From Enterobacter cancerogenus (GTDB lineage: Bacteria; Pseudomonadota; Gammaproteobacteria; Enterobacterales; Enterobacteriaceae), in the NCBI GenBank assembly GCA_000773965.1, contig JRUP01000013.1, positions 62,001 through 126,000 on the forward strand: a DNA stretch of 64,000 bases, given 5' to 3'. Shown here one piece after another: positions 10,302 to 19,326 of the stretch. Positions within the stretch are counted from its first letter, which is position 1. Each line of letters starts with the position of its first letter. The notes under the pieces were generated by a model. That model was not told the origin of the DNA. It made no database searches and was given only the letters and a program-made list of their open reading frames with translations. The translations under genes and the position numbers were made by a program.

Positions 10302-10901
10302 ATGAAACTTTATTTTGCCCCTGATACCTGTTCACTGGCGCCACATATCGTTCTGCGTGAACTGGCACTGCCTTTCACGTTGGTTCGTGTCAACAACCAG
10401 TCAAAAAAGACCGAAGACGGACAGAATTTTTATCACATCAATCCCAAGGGTTATGTCGCTGCGCTGGAGATGGATGAGGGTTCGATCCTGACGGAAGGCC
10501 CGGCGATTTTGTTATACCTCGCCAGTTTACAACCCTCCGCACCGCTATGCGTGGCACCCGGCGGAATGGATTACATCAGGCTGCTGGAGTGGCTCAATTT
10601 TCTTGCCACTGAACTGCATGCGGGTATGGCGCCGCTGTTTAATCGCGCATTACCCCAGCAGGTACGTGAGGGATTTGAACAACGCCTTTTCCAACGTTTT
10701 GCATATTTAGAACATACGCTAAGGCCAGGCCTGTTTTTGCAGGGTGAAACGATCGGTTTGGCCGATATTTATCTGTACGTTCTCTGTGGATGGTGCAAAT
10801 TCTTCGCGATTGATTTAGCACAATGGCCGAACCTGCAGGCACATTATCAGCGTATCCATGCGCGACCAGCCGTGCAAGCTGCCCTTTTGGCGGAGCAATA
10901 A
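10302..10901 (+). CDS. Glutathione S-transferase family protein
   Basis: This 199-residue cytosolic GST of the bacterial beta-class type has an N-terminal thioredoxin-fold domain (residues 1-80) beginning MKLYFAPDTCSLAPHIVLRE, with the beta-class cysteine Cys10 and a conserved glutathione-binding segment ILTEGPAILLYLA. The all-helical C-terminal domain contains LFLQGETIGLADIYLYV. It probably conjugates or isomerises electrophiles. The gene stands alone, divergent from a lysR gene. Confidence 0.88.
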   Translation: MKLYFAPDTCSLAPHIVLRELALPFTLVRVNNQSKKTEDGQNFYHINPKGYVAALEMDEGSILTEGPAILLYLASLQPSAPLCVAPGGMDYIRLLEWLNFLATELHAGMAPLFNRALPQQVREGFEQRLFQRFAYLEHTLRPGLFLQGETIGLADIYLYVLCGWCKFFAIDLAQWPNLQAHYQRIHARPAVQAALLAEQ

Positions 10902-10995
10902 TTGATGCGTTTCTACATATAATCCAACATCTTCTTCATACTCTCTGCCGATTCTTCTGATTCAATACCCTTTTTGGATTCAGTCTGGATCGGCC

Positions 10996-11898
10996 ATGCT
11001 TCGTCGCCACTTTCTTACCGGTTTACTGCTCTCCCCCTTAGTCGCATGCAGCGGCTTAAGTCTGGCCGCTACCGCGCCAAATCCCGCGCAAGTGTTGCCC
11101 TTGTGGCCAAAACAACCGCCTGGTGGCGGTGGACCTTTAGGGGCGATGACGTTTAGTGCCAAAGGTGCGCAGCGGAATATTGCCATGCCGACGCTCACCG
11201 TCTTCAAGCCTGTTCAGCCGAAGGGACGCGCTGTACTGATTGCGGCTGGCGGCGGCTATACGCGTATCGAAATGGGCAAAGAAGCCTGGCCCGCTGCCGC
11301 GTGGCTGGCGGCTCAAGGCTACACAGCGTATGTGCTGAGTTATCGCCTGCCGCAGGAAGGCTGGAAAGATGGCGCGTTAGTGCCACTTCAGGATGCACAG
11401 CGCGCACTGCGTATCGTGCGCCACCGTGAGAACAATGTCAGCGTGTTGGGCTTTTCGGCTGGCGGGCACCTGCTGGGAATGGCGGCGAACCGCGCGGACT
11501 TTCATGCTTATCAGGCCAGTGATGCGTTGGACAATCTCCCCGCAACGGTCGACCGTGCCGCGCTGATCTATCCCATTATCACGTTAGAGCCGCCTTACAC
11601 GCACACCTCCACGCATAAAGTGTTGGTCGGGAAAGACGCATCACTCAGCGCGGATACCGCCTGGTCGGTTCAATCCTACGTTAATCCGCAATCACCGCCG
11701 TTTTTCCTGGTTCAGGCCGAAGACGATCCTGTTTCCGATCCGCACAATACTTTGATCATGGCTGCTGCATGTAAGGAACAGCATGTGCCGGTTGAGATGC
11801 ATCGCTATCCCAGCGGGGGGCATGGTTTTGGATTGGGTAAGCCCGGCACACAAACGACTGAGTGGCCAGGACATTATCTGCAATGGTTAAACGCTTAA
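10996..11898 (+). CDS. Alpha/beta-hydrolase (esterase), predicted exported Tat lipoprotein
   Basis: This 300-residue hydrolase belongs to the BD-FAE/acetyl-esterase-like group. The N-terminus [18 protein letters not shown] has a twin-arginine pattern (RRHFLTG) and a lipobox-like LVAC with Cys18, so a Tat-exported lipoprotein is likely. The oxyanion region [17 protein letters not shown] and nucleophile Ser154 in GFSAGGH are visible. A late Asp (EDDPVSD) and His (GGHGFG) complete a plausible triad. Its end overlaps the convergent cysteine hydrolase gene by 12 bases. The substrate is unknown. Confidence 0.83.
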   Translation: MLRRHFLTGLLLSPLVACSGLSLAATAPNPAQVLPLWPKQPPGGGGPLGAMTFSAKGAQRNIAMPTLTVFKPVQPKGRAVLIAAGGGYTRIEMGKEAWPAAAWLAAQGYTAYVLSYRLPQEGWKDGALVPLQDAQRALRIVRHRENNVSVLGFSAGGHLLGMAANRADFHAYQASDALDNLPATVDRAALIYPIITLEPPYTHTSTHKVLVGKDASLSADTAWSVQSYVNPQSPPFFLVQAEDDPVSDPHNTLIMAAACKEQHVPVEMHRYPSGGHGFGLGKPGTQTTEWPGHYLQWLNA

Positions 11899-12594
11899 CG
11901 CGGCGGAAGGTTGAGCCAGGCCCGCCAGCAACGTCTCCGAACTGGCCACCGCACCAAAAATACCGCCCTGCATGTGAATCATGCTTAGTGCCGCTTCGTG
12001 GTGTTTTAGCTCGGTCGCGGCGCAGCAATCGGACAGTACCAGACATTCGAAGCCGCGATCGTTGGCTTCGCGCAGCGTGGTATGCACACAGACATCGGTG
12101 GTAATACCTGAGATGATAAGATTACGCATCCCCCGACTGCGCAGGATCAGTTCAAGATCGGTGGCATAAAAAGAGCCTTTGCCTGGCTTATCAATGATGG
12201 TTTCACCCGCCAGTGGCGCCAGCTCCGGGATAATTTCCCAACCCGGCTCACCGCGCACCAGAATGCGACCACAGGGACCAGGCGCACCAATTTCCGCCTG
12301 CATCCGTTTTGAGCGCCAGCGTTTATTGGCCGGCAAATCACTCAGGTCAGGACGATGGCCTTCACGCGTATGGATGATCGGGAAGCCTAACTCCCGCATG
12401 CGTGCCAGCACGCGCTGCAAAGGCGCTATCGGAGCGCGGGTCAGTGCGATGTCATACCCCATGCTATCGACGTAGCCGCCCTTGCCACAAAAATCGGTCT
12501 GCATATCGATAACGATCAGTGCGGTATCAGCAGGCGTACACCGCCCATCAAAGGGCCAGGGATAAGGTGTTGAATCAATGGTGAACTCAGGCAT
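11887..12594 (-). CDS. Isochorismatase-fold cysteine hydrolase, biuret amidohydrolase (BiuH)-like
   Basis: This 235-residue cytoplasmic hydrolase has a probable triad Asp30 (IDMQTDF), Lys139 (KPGKGSF) and Cys169 ([16 protein letters not shown]). The segments [29 protein letters not shown] and PGKGSF closely resemble biuret hydrolase BiuH of Rhizobium as I remember it, more than RutB or nicotinamidase. It is the third gene of an operon: its ATG lies within the end of the permease gene (8-base overlap). Likely role: hydrolysis of biuret or another ureide to release ammonia. Confidence 0.82.
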   Translation of the reverse strand: MPEFTIDSTPYPWPFDGRCTPADTALIVIDMQTDFCGKGGYVDSMGYDIALTRAPIAPLQRVLARMRELGFPIIHTREGHRPDLSDLPANKRWRSKRMQAEIGAPGPCGRILVRGEPGWEIIPELAPLAGETIIDKPGKGSFYATDLELILRSRGMRNLIISGITTDVCVHTTLREANDRGFECLVLSDCCAATELKHHEAALSMIHMQGGIFGAVASSETLLAGLAQPSAALSV

Positions 12595-13897
12595 TTTTCT
12601 GCTCCATCAGGCTCGCTGCGTTTTCACGTTTCAGTTTGACAATCAAAGTGTAACTGGCAGCAGCCGTCACCAGGCCAATCACCGCTTCACCAAACTGCGG
12701 GAATTCAATGTGGGCAATCACCGCACACAAGCTGCCAATCACCCAGGCGGCAAAAGCGCTACCGCGCAGACGACGAGTTTTGCGCTGCTCGCTGATTTTT
12801 GCCATGAAGATCAGGTCAACGATCATGACCGCACCAAACGGCGGTACCACGATGCCGAGCAAACTCAGCCACTCGAGGAAGTAAGACCACACGCCCGCCA
12901 GTGCCAGTGCCCCGCCGATGGCGCCGAGGATCAATGTCCAGACTCGCATCTTGCTGCTGAACAGATGGCTGAAGCCAACGGCGCCGTTGTACAAACAATG
13001 GGTACAAACCGAGCCGAGGTTAATGAAAACAAACAGGAAAGCGATGATGGAGAGTAACGTGCCATGGTTCATCAGCATTGGCAGGAAATTACCGCCATTA
13101 TTGACCGGATCAACCGCCGCGCCCACCGCTACAATCAACACACCGAACAGATATGAGATGACGTTCGCCATAGGAAAGGCGGAAAACGCCGCGATAACCG
13201 CTGATTTGCCGTCTTTCGACCAGCGGGTAAAATCCGCGGTCATGGTGCCCGAATCGGCGAATCCTGCCACCACCATGGTCACCGCTGTTCCCATGCTCAT
13301 AGCGCCGACGGCACTGGCACTGCCCTTGAACTGGGTGATGGTACTGAAATCATGGTCCTGTCCAATCAGCCACAATGCGACCAAACCGAGCACCACAAAC
13401 AGCGGCGCGGCAATCATGCCCAGGATCGACAACGCACGTACGCCGAGGAAGGTGACGCCGGTATACAGCACCATGGCGATAGCGGTCACCGCGAGTGCGT
13501 TCCAGCCAAAGGTTTGGTTAATGACTGTACCGGTTAAACCCGTTTGAAACGCATACCAGCCAATCACGACGGTCGAGAGAAAACCGGAAACGAGGATATA
13601 GCCTTTAGTGCCAAAGGTACGCTTTGCCTGCAGGGCGAAGTTCATCCCGGTGTTACCTGCAAACCAACTCAGTGCGCCAACATAAGCGAACAGCACCAGA
13701 TTGCCGAGCAGGATGGCAATCAGCGCGGGCCAGAAACCCAAATGCCAGGTAATAATGCCACCAAACAACGCGTTGGTAAGGATCATCGGGAAACCGAACC
13801 AGACAGCAGATACTGACCGCGTCGAGTGACGGTGACTTAAAGGAACCGGCTCGTGTTCAAATTCCTGCTCCAGCGCAGGGGATGATTTGTTACTCAT
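12587..13897 (-). CDS. NCS1-family permease (cytosine/allantoin/purine type, CodB-like)
   Basis: This 436-residue membrane protein has about 12 hydrophobic segments. The N-terminal [18 protein letters not shown] and the segment [17 protein letters not shown] are hallmarks of the NCS1 nucleobase/ureide symporters of the CodB/PucI group. Chosen start ATG 13897 overlaps the amidase stop (ATGAGTAA); a longer frame to 14125 runs through the amidase gene and is rejected. Coupled to amidase and cysteine hydrolase, it probably imports their nitrogenous substrate across the inner membrane. Confidence 0.87.
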   Translation of the reverse strand: MSNKSSPALEQEFEHEPVPLSHRHSTRSVSAVWFGFPMILTNALFGGIITWHLGFWPALIAILLGNLVLFAYVGALSWFAGNTGMNFALQAKRTFGTKGYILVSGFLSTVVIGWYAFQTGLTGTVINQTFGWNALAVTAIAMVLYTGVTFLGVRALSILGMIAAPLFVVLGLVALWLIGQDHDFSTITQFKGSASAVGAMSMGTAVTMVVAGFADSGTMTADFTRWSKDGKSAVIAAFSAFPMANVISYLFGVLIVAVGAAVDPVNNGGNFLPMLMNHGTLLSIIAFLFVFINLGSVCTHCLYNGAVGFSHLFSSKMRVWTLILGAIGGALALAGVWSYFLEWLSLLGIVVPPFGAVMIVDLIFMAKISEQRKTRRLRGSAFAAWVIGSLCAVIAHIEFPQFGEAVIGLVTAAASYTLIVKLKRENAASLMEQKNA

Positions 13898-15338
13898 GGG
13901 CAACTCCGATTGAGGCAGGATAAAGGTGATTCCACGGTTGGATGCGCTCGAAAGCGGCACTTGCCGCCAGCACCAGGCCATCGTCCAGATGACGACCCAC
14001 GATTTGCAGACCAATCGGCAAGCCACTGGCGGTGAAGCCCGCAGGAATTGAGGCCGCCGGTTGGCCAGTGAAATTGAAGGGGTAACAGAACGACAACCAG
14101 TGATCGCTGCGCACCATGCGCCCATCGATGATTTCCGGTCCCTGCATGTTGAGCGGGAACGGCGGCACTGCTAGCGTTGGCGTCAGCAGCAAGTCGTAAC
14201 GCTGCATAAATCGCCACAGCTGATTGCAGATCTTTTTACGTGCGGTATTGGCGTCAGTAAAGTGTTCAGCGCGCCATTCGCGTTGCAGCATGGCGCTCAG
14301 ATGAGGTGACATGCGTGAACCCAGGTCGCTTTGCATCTGACGCATGCCTGTGAGGTCGCTTTCAAAGACCACCAGCGCGGCAAAGGTGGCGCCTTCATCG
14401 GCAATCCCTGGATCAACCTCTTCTAATTCCGCCCCCAGTTCACGGGTGAAATGTCGAGCGGCCTTAGTGACAACGTCACGCACCTCTTTATCGACGGCGA
14501 TGTAGCCAAAATCGGCACTAAACGCAATGCGCAGCCCGTTTAAGGGTTTTTCCAGAGAGGAAATCCAGTTAACGTCGCTGCAGGGAATGGAGTGACGATC
14601 GCGCATATCCGGGCCTGCCATCACTGACATCATCAGTGCGCTGTCTCGCACCGTGCGTGTCATGGGGCCAATATGCTCCAGTGATTCCCAGCTAGAGACG
14701 CCGGGAAAGCGTTCATCGCGGCAGCCGGGCCATAACGGCACTCGCCCCATCGAGGCCTTGAATCCATAAACGCCGCAGTGCGCCGCTGGAATACGTACCG
14801 ATCCGCCGCCGTCACTGCCCAATGCCATCGGGCAAAGGCGAGCGGCGAGCGCTGCGCCGGATCCGGCACTGGAACCGCCGGGCGTTTTGCTCAAATCCCA
14901 GGGATTGCGCGGTGAAGGAAACAGCGGATTGTGCCCAACGCCGCTATAACCAAACTCGGGCGCAGTGGTTTTCCCCAGCAGCACAGCATCAGCAGCCAGC
15001 AGGCGCTCGACGGTGATGTCGTCATCTTCAGGAATGAAATCGGCATAGGCTGCCGAACCGGAGGTGGTTTTCACACCCGCCGTGCAAATGAGATCCTTTA
15101 CCGCCAATGGCACACCCGCAAAAGCCCCCAGCGCTTCACCGCGTGCACGCTTCGCATCCACCACTGATGCCTGCTGTAACGCCAATTCGGGTGATGCCGT
15201 ACAAAAAGCCCGAATCAGTGGTTCGCGTTTTTCCATACGATCCAACGCGGCTTGCGTTAATTCGCGGGCAGACACCTCGCCATTGCGGATCAGCGCTGCC
15301 AATGTAGTAGCATCCTCATCCAGTAAAGCCTCAAACAT
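13890..15338 (-). CDS. Amidase-signature family amidohydrolase
   Basis: This 482-residue Ser-cisSer-Lys amidase has Lys81 in VPLAVKDL, the cis-serine in TPGGSSAGSG (residues 152-161) and nucleophile Ser180 in GSDGGGSVRIPA. It is the first gene of a three-gene operon with an NCS1 permease and a biuret-hydrolase-like protein, with stop and start codons overlapping throughout. In cyanuric acid and ureide pathways such amidases hydrolyse carboxybiuret (AtzE) or allophanate (AtzF). At 482 residues this protein lacks the extra C-terminal domain of AtzF, and its exact substrate is unknown. Confidence 0.88.
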   Translation of the reverse strand: MFEALLDEDATTLAALIRNGEVSARELTQAALDRMEKREPLIRAFCTASPELALQQASVVDAKRARGEALGAFAGVPLAVKDLICTAGVKTTSGSAAYADFIPEDDDITVERLLAADAVLLGKTTAPEFGYSGVGHNPLFPSPRNPWDLSKTPGGSSAGSGAALAARLCPMALGSDGGGSVRIPAAHCGVYGFKASMGRVPLWPGCRDERFPGVSSWESLEHIGPMTRTVRDSALMMSVMAGPDMRDRHSIPCSDVNWISSLEKPLNGLRIAFSADFGYIAVDKEVRDVVTKAARHFTRELGAELEEVDPGIADEGATFAALVVFESDLTGMRQMQSDLGSRMSPHLSAMLQREWRAEHFTDANTARKKICNQLWRFMQRYDLLLTPTLAVPPFPLNMQGPEIIDGRMVRSDHWLSFCYPFNFTGQPAASIPAGFTASGLPIGLQIVGRHLDDGLVLAASAAFERIQPWNHLYPASIGVAHE

Positions 15339-15776
15339 GATTCATCTCCCGATTTGGTCACTTAACGGGATTAATGCAGTTTGCGTGCCAGAAGGTGCCA
15401 ACAATCAGCGGCGAGGAGATAACGCCTGATGGGATACGGACTTGGATACAAGATCGAATACTTATGTTTCGTTTTAATGCATTCGGTTTAACCGGAAGCA
15501 CAAAAATAGCGCAGCGATGCGCCATTTTGGTCATCACCGATGCAGGCTGCTTTCAGCGTTGCTAAATGTCACTGGCTGGATAAAACATCATCGGAAAATA
15601 CAGCGCCACGTCATGCAGTTGTAACCTGCGTATTATTCGATTTTTAATTCAGTAAACATTTCATAAACGACATCACGAATAGGATAATACTTATCACGGC
15701 TAAAATGAGAAATGTGTCAGGGTGTGCGAGATTAAGTCAGGTCTCATTTCCCATTCTTTTATCTGAGGGCGAACGG
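15339..15776. other. Intergenic region upstream of amidase operon and uppP-like gene
   Basis: This 438-base stretch has no convincing gene. The part next to the amidase carries three hexamers spaced exactly 12 bases apart (GGATAC 15432, GGATAC 15444, GAATAC 15456). The part next to the uppP-like gene is AT-rich and contains a Fur-like 15-mer at 15682-15696. Both divergent promoters must lie here. A 63-codon open frame at 15374-15565 has no family features. Confidence 0.6.
15682..15696. promoter_or_regulatory. Weak Fur-like box upstream of uppP-like gene
   Basis: GGATAATACTTATCA matches the Fur core TGATAATCATTATCA at 12 of 15 positions and lies about 80 bases before the start codon, next to a possible -10 element TAAAAT at 15701. 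Divergence at the centre of the dyad makes this uncertain. Confidence 0.3.
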
Positions 15777-16613
15777 GTGAATTATTTCGATGTATCCATT
15801 CTGGCCGTAATACAGGGGCTGGCAGAGTTACTGCCGGTTTCCAGCTCTGCACACGTCATTATGACGGAGAAACTCCTGGGGCTGGACCCTGCAGCCCCCG
15901 ATATGACACTGTTGCTGGTGATGCTGCATACCGGCACGATGTTCGCGGTGATTGTTTACTTCTGGAATAACTGGCGGGAGACCTATTTCAGTTCGGGCCG
16001 TGCATTTAAGAAGAATGTATTTTTAATTATTCTCGCCACCGCAGTGACCGGCGTAGTGGGTTTGGCGCTGATGAAGCTGATTAAATATTTTTTCGCCGCA
16101 AACGCCGACACGTTTGAAATAGAGTCGTTGTTTAGTAACAGTAAAATAATCGCCAGTGGTCTCGCTGCCGCAGGCTTATTAATTATCCTCTCTTCACGTC
16201 TGAAAGAAAAAGATCGCGGCGAACTTTCGCCCTTAAGCGCTGCAGGTATTGGTTTCGTTCAGGGTTTATGCCTGCCATTTCGCGGTTTTTCTCGCTCTGG
16301 CGCCACGATTTCTACCGGTCTTTCCCTGGGCGTGGCACGTAAACGCGCGGAAGAATTTAGCTTTGCGTTAGCCGTGGTGCTGACACCGGCGGTGATCGTT
16401 AAAGAGGGTCTGCGCGCATTCAGTTCAGGTTCTGCTGGCACGGTTGCGGTGAGCAGCGGCGTGCTGCTGCCCAGCCTGGTGGGCATGCTACTGAGTTTTG
16501 TCGCTGGTCTTCTGGCGCTGCGCTGGCTCTCCCGCTGGCTGGAACATGATCGCTGGCATCTGTTCGGTGGCTATTGCCTGTGTGCTGCGGCACTGATTGG
16601 CTGGTTGGGTTGA
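15777..16613 (+). CDS. Undecaprenyl-diphosphatase family protein (UppP/BacA-like)
   Basis: This 278-residue inner-membrane phosphatase of the UppP family recycles undecaprenyl pyrophosphate for cell-wall synthesis and can give bacitracin resistance. It has the family motifs QGLAELLPVSSSAH (Glu17, His26) and LPFRGFSRSGATIS with the essential arginine. The usual first glutamate of EGLTE is Gln here, as in many UppP variants. I chose GTG 15777, preceded by GAGGG 8 bases upstream; an ATG at 15705 would add a non-homologous extension. It looks like a second, divergent paralogue rather than the E. coli-type copy, which cannot be checked from this window. Confidence 0.87.
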   Translation: MNYFDVSILAVIQGLAELLPVSSSAHVIMTEKLLGLDPAAPDMTLLLVMLHTGTMFAVIVYFWNNWRETYFSSGRAFKKNVFLIILATAVTGVVGLALMKLIKYFFAANADTFEIESLFSNSKIIASGLAAAGLLIILSSRLKEKDRGELSPLSAAGIGFVQGLCLPFRGFSRSGATISTGLSLGVARKRAEEFSFALAVVLTPAVIVKEGLRAFSSGSAGTVAVSSGVLLPSLVGMLLSFVAGLLALRWLSRWLEHDRWHLFGGYCLCAAALIGWLG

Positions 16614-16646
16614 GACATCATGGCTGTCTAAATGCTACCCGAAAAC

Positions 16647-16674
16647 GGAAACAGCAGGTTTTCCTGCTGTTTCC
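16647..16674. terminator. Hairpin between uppP-like gene and leuE
   Basis: A perfect 12-bp stem GGAAACAGCAGG with loop TTTT lies between two convergent genes. It has no long U-tract on either side, so it may be a bidirectional terminator of weak type or only a barrier hairpin. Confidence 0.5.
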
Positions 16675-16698
16675 TGGATATTAGCGCTGGGGATAAAA

Positions 16699-17337
16699 TT
16701 AACTTTGTGCACTCACTAAGCGCACAGCAAAACCAAAGAACAACATGCCGGTGAGCATATTCCCCACTTTTACCAGACGAGTGCGGTTTTTCAGAAAGCG
16801 AACCATCACGTTGCCCGCCATCAGCAAAATCAGATAATAGCTCAGGCTGATCAGTTGAATCATCGAGCCCAGCACTGCAAAGGCAGGCGCAGTGTGAGTG
16901 ACTGCTGGATCAATAAACTGGATGAAAAAGGAGACGTAGAACAGAATGGCTTTCGGGTTGGTCACGCCCAAGAGCAGTGCGCGCAGGAAATAATTTTCTA
17001 TTTTAACGGCTTCAGCGGGCTGGTTACCTTCGCGCTTGCGCAATGCACCCAGAATGATCTTTACGCCTAAATAGAGCAGGAACATCGCGCCCAGATACTT
17101 CACCACCATAAAAATGTGCGGACTGGTGCGAATCAGCGTCGCGACACCGGCCCAGGCAAGGAAGATCAGAATCAGATCACCCATCATCACCCCTGCTATC
17201 GCCTTAGACGCCGCTTTAGCACCGCGGCTCATCCCGGTACGCAGCACGTATAAACTGTTTGGGCCGGGCAGCAGAATAATCACCAGCGCACCCGCCAGAA
17301 ACGTCCAGACATTAATAATTCCTACATCGTGCAACAT
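16699..17337 (-). CDS. leuE: Leucine efflux protein LeuE (LysE/RhtB family)
   Basis: This 212-residue inner-membrane amino acid exporter is the same length as E. coli LeuE and shares its GVATLIRTSPHIF-, KYLGAMFLLYLG- and TNPKAILFYVSFFIQFID-like segments. RhtB-family hallmark LLPGPNSLYVL lies near the N-terminus. I chose ATG 17337 by homology; the longer frame to 17430 adds unrelated residues. Its product should export leucine and related amino acids. The gene is divergent from the binding-protein gene at 17557. Confidence 0.88.
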   Translation of the reverse strand: MLHDVGIINVWTFLAGALVIILLPGPNSLYVLRTGMSRGAKAASKAIAGVMMGDLILIFLAWAGVATLIRTSPHIFMVVKYLGAMFLLYLGVKIILGALRKREGNQPAEAVKIENYFLRALLLGVTNPKAILFYVSFFIQFIDPAVTHTAPAFAVLGSMIQLISLSYYLILLMAGNVMVRFLKNRTRLVKVGNMLTGMLFFGFAVRLVSAQS

Positions 17338-17515
17338 AACAACCACTACTCCACCGCCATGCAGGTTGATTCGCCCGATGGCTTTTGTTTTGATTTGACA
17401 GGTGAAAATTGACAGCGGATCGCGCTGCAATTGGGCCGATATAGTAGCAGATGACGCTGTGCCATGTCGTCCGACGACTGCGTATCACTGAAAGAGTCAT
17501 AGGCGCCTGCCAATT

Positions 17516-17543
17516 AGCGCTATATAATCCATTGCATTACGCT
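17516..17543. promoter_or_regulatory. Candidate ModE-type molybdate operator over the -10 region
   Basis: AGCGCTATATA-N6-TGCATTACGCT (17516-17543) has the geometry of ModE sites (two 11-base halves around six bases). The left half matches the CGNTATATA-type consensus closely, the right half only partly. It overlaps a possible -10 element TATAAT (17523-17528), 14 bases before the binding-protein start at 17557, as expected for repression by ModE-molybdate. The consensus is from memory. Confidence 0.4.
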
Positions 17544-17556
17544 GCAGGGATAACTC

Positions 17557-18627
17557 ATGAACACAACGCTTAACCGCCTGATTCTGGCGGGCTTACTCAC
17601 CTTTACCTCTTTGAACACCTTCGCCAGCCGTGTGGTGACCGACCAAATTGGTCGTCAGGTGAAGATCCCCGATCAGGTCGATCGCGTGGTGGTGCTACAG
17701 CACCAAACGCTGAACCTGCTGGTGCAACTCAACGCGACCGATAAGATCGTCGGCATCCTCGCGAACTGGAAGCAACAGTTGGGTGATGGCTACGCGCAGC
17801 TGGTGCCTGAACTGACACAGAAAGCCATGCTGGGCGATCTGACCCATGTGGATTTAGAAAAATTGGTGGCGCTGCATCCGCAGGTGGTTTTTGTCACTAA
17901 CTACGCGCCAAAAGAGATGATTGACCAGATTTCGGCGCTGGGCATTCCGGTATTGGCTATTTCCTTACGCCATGACGATGCAGGGGAACAAGGCAAGATT
18001 AACCCCAGCATGCAGAATGAGAATCAAGCTTACGATCTCGGCATCAAAGAAGGGATTACCTTGATTGGTGAGGTGGTGAATAAGCAGCAACAGGCCAAAG
18101 AGCTGATTGCCGCGGCGTTTGCCGGACGTAGACTGGTGAGCGATCGTCTGCAAGGTTTAACTGAGCAACAGCGTGTTCGAGCTTACATGGCCAATCCTGA
18201 CCTCACCACTTATGGTTCTGGCAAATACACCGGTCTGATGATGTCGCACGCGGGCGCCTACAACGTTGCGGCATCGACCGTTCAGGGTTTCAAGCAAGTC
18301 AGCATGGAGCAAGTTGTGTCGTGGAACCCTCAGGTGATTTTTGTCCAGGATCGCTATCCTCAAGTGGTGGATGAGATCCAACAAGATCCACGCTGGCGCA
18401 CGATTGACGCGGTGAAGCATCATCGGGTCTGGCTGATGCCGGAATATGCCAGAGCCTGGGGCTATCCAATGCCAGAAGCTATCGGCTTAGGTGAGCTCTG
18501 GATGGCGAAGAAACTCTATCCGGAAAAATTCCGCGATATTGATATGCAACAGCAGGCTGATCGCTGGTATCAGCATTTTTATCGGACCGCCTATCATGAC
18601 AACGCTGCACATTCTGGCAGCCGGTAG
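17557..18627 (+). CDS. Periplasmic metal/oxyanion-binding protein of the FecB/BtuF/MolA type
   Basis: This 356-residue ABC-type class III solute-binding protein has a signal peptide (residues 1-23, ending NTFAS) and a start of the mature chain RVVTDQIGRQVKIPDQVDRVVV, the classical opening of Fe-siderophore, cobalamin or MolA-like molybdate binding domains. The second lobe includes VSWNPQVIFVQDRYP. No permease or ATPase gene is adjacent. Its 3' end overlaps the ModA-like gene by 32 bases. A ModE-like site in front suggests molybdate or tungstate rather than iron, but that is inference. Confidence 0.82.
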   Translation: MNTTLNRLILAGLLTFTSLNTFASRVVTDQIGRQVKIPDQVDRVVVLQHQTLNLLVQLNATDKIVGILANWKQQLGDGYAQLVPELTQKAMLGDLTHVDLEKLVALHPQVVFVTNYAPKEMIDQISALGIPVLAISLRHDDAGEQGKINPSMQNENQAYDLGIKEGITLIGEVVNKQQQAKELIAAAFAGRRLVSDRLQGLTEQQRVRAYMANPDLTTYGSGKYTGLMMSHAGAYNVAASTVQGFKQVSMEQVVSWNPQVIFVQDRYPQVVDEIQQDPRWRTIDAVKHHRVWLMPEYARAWGYPMPEAIGLGELWMAKKLYPEKFRDIDMQQQADRWYQHFYRTAYHDNAAHSGSR

Positions 18628-19309
18628 TCTGCGCGGTGTCTGGCCGGATCTGATGACAGCCTTTCATCACCAGTCTGGCCTGACGACTGACACCCACTTT
18701 GGCCCTGCAGGCTTACTTCGGCAGAGGATTGAACAAGGTGCACACTGCGATTTGTTTGCCTCCGCCAATCTTAAGCACCCGGCCACGCTGTTACAGTGCG
18801 GTCTGGCAATGCACACCGGCAAATTTGCCGCTAACAGCTTATGTTTGACCGCCAGACGTGACGTTGTCACCGAAAACGACACCTGGCTTTCACTTTTACA
18901 ACGTGACGACCTGCGGCTGGCAACATCCACGCCGTCAAGCGACCCTTCCGGCGATTACACCTGGCAGCTGTTTGACAATATCGGACAGGTTTATCCAGGC
19001 TGCGGTGAAAGATTGAAACAGCGCGCGCGTCAGCTGGTGGGTGGCATCGATAGCCTGGCTGTCCCCACGGGCGAACTGGCAGCACAATGGTTAATCGACC
19101 AACAGCACGCAGATCTCTTCATTGGCTACGCCAGCTATGCTCCACGTCTAATCAATCATCCTCATTTGCAGGTATTGAGCATCCCGGAACCGTTCAACAT
19201 TCAGGCGGAATATGGATGGGCGACTTTCACCCACTCTGCTAATCCCCTTGCCGCCTTTCTCAGTACAACAGCGGCCAGAGCCATTCTGCAACAACATGGT
19301 TTTGCCTGA
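18596..19309 (+). CDS. ModA-like molybdate/extracellular-type binding protein without signal peptide
   Basis: This 237-residue PBP-like domain of the ModA family begins TTLHILAAGSLRGVWPDL, matching the start of mature ModA (LxVFAAASL...). GPAGLLRQRIEQGAHCDLFASA is the conserved oxyanion-pocket region. From the ATG at 18596 no export signal is present. The frame extends upstream to 18491 inside the preceding gene, but that extension has no good signal peptide either. It overlaps the MolA/FecB-like gene by 32 bases and is surely co-translated. It may be a cytoplasmic molybdate sensor or store, or an exported protein with a mis-set start. Confidence 0.75.
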   Translation: MTTLHILAAGSLRGVWPDLMTAFHHQSGLTTDTHFGPAGLLRQRIEQGAHCDLFASANLKHPATLLQCGLAMHTGKFAANSLCLTARRDVVTENDTWLSLLQRDDLRLATSTPSSDPSGDYTWQLFDNIGQVYPGCGERLKQRARQLVGGIDSLAVPTGELAAQWLIDQQHADLFIGYASYAPRLINHPHLQVLSIPEPFNIQAEYGWATFTHSANPLAAFLSTTAARAILQQHGFA

Positions 19310-19326
19310 ACGCTGTTCAAAAACGG

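Noticed and set aside
12918..13547. 209-codon open frame on the plus strand
   Set aside because: It is antisense to the NCS1 permease gene, with no ribosome binding site or recognisable domain; the permease frame has clear family motifs.
18491..18595. N-terminal extension of the ModA-like gene
   Set aside because: It runs over the end of the previous gene and does not give a proper signal peptide; the ATG at 18596 matches the start of mature ModA.
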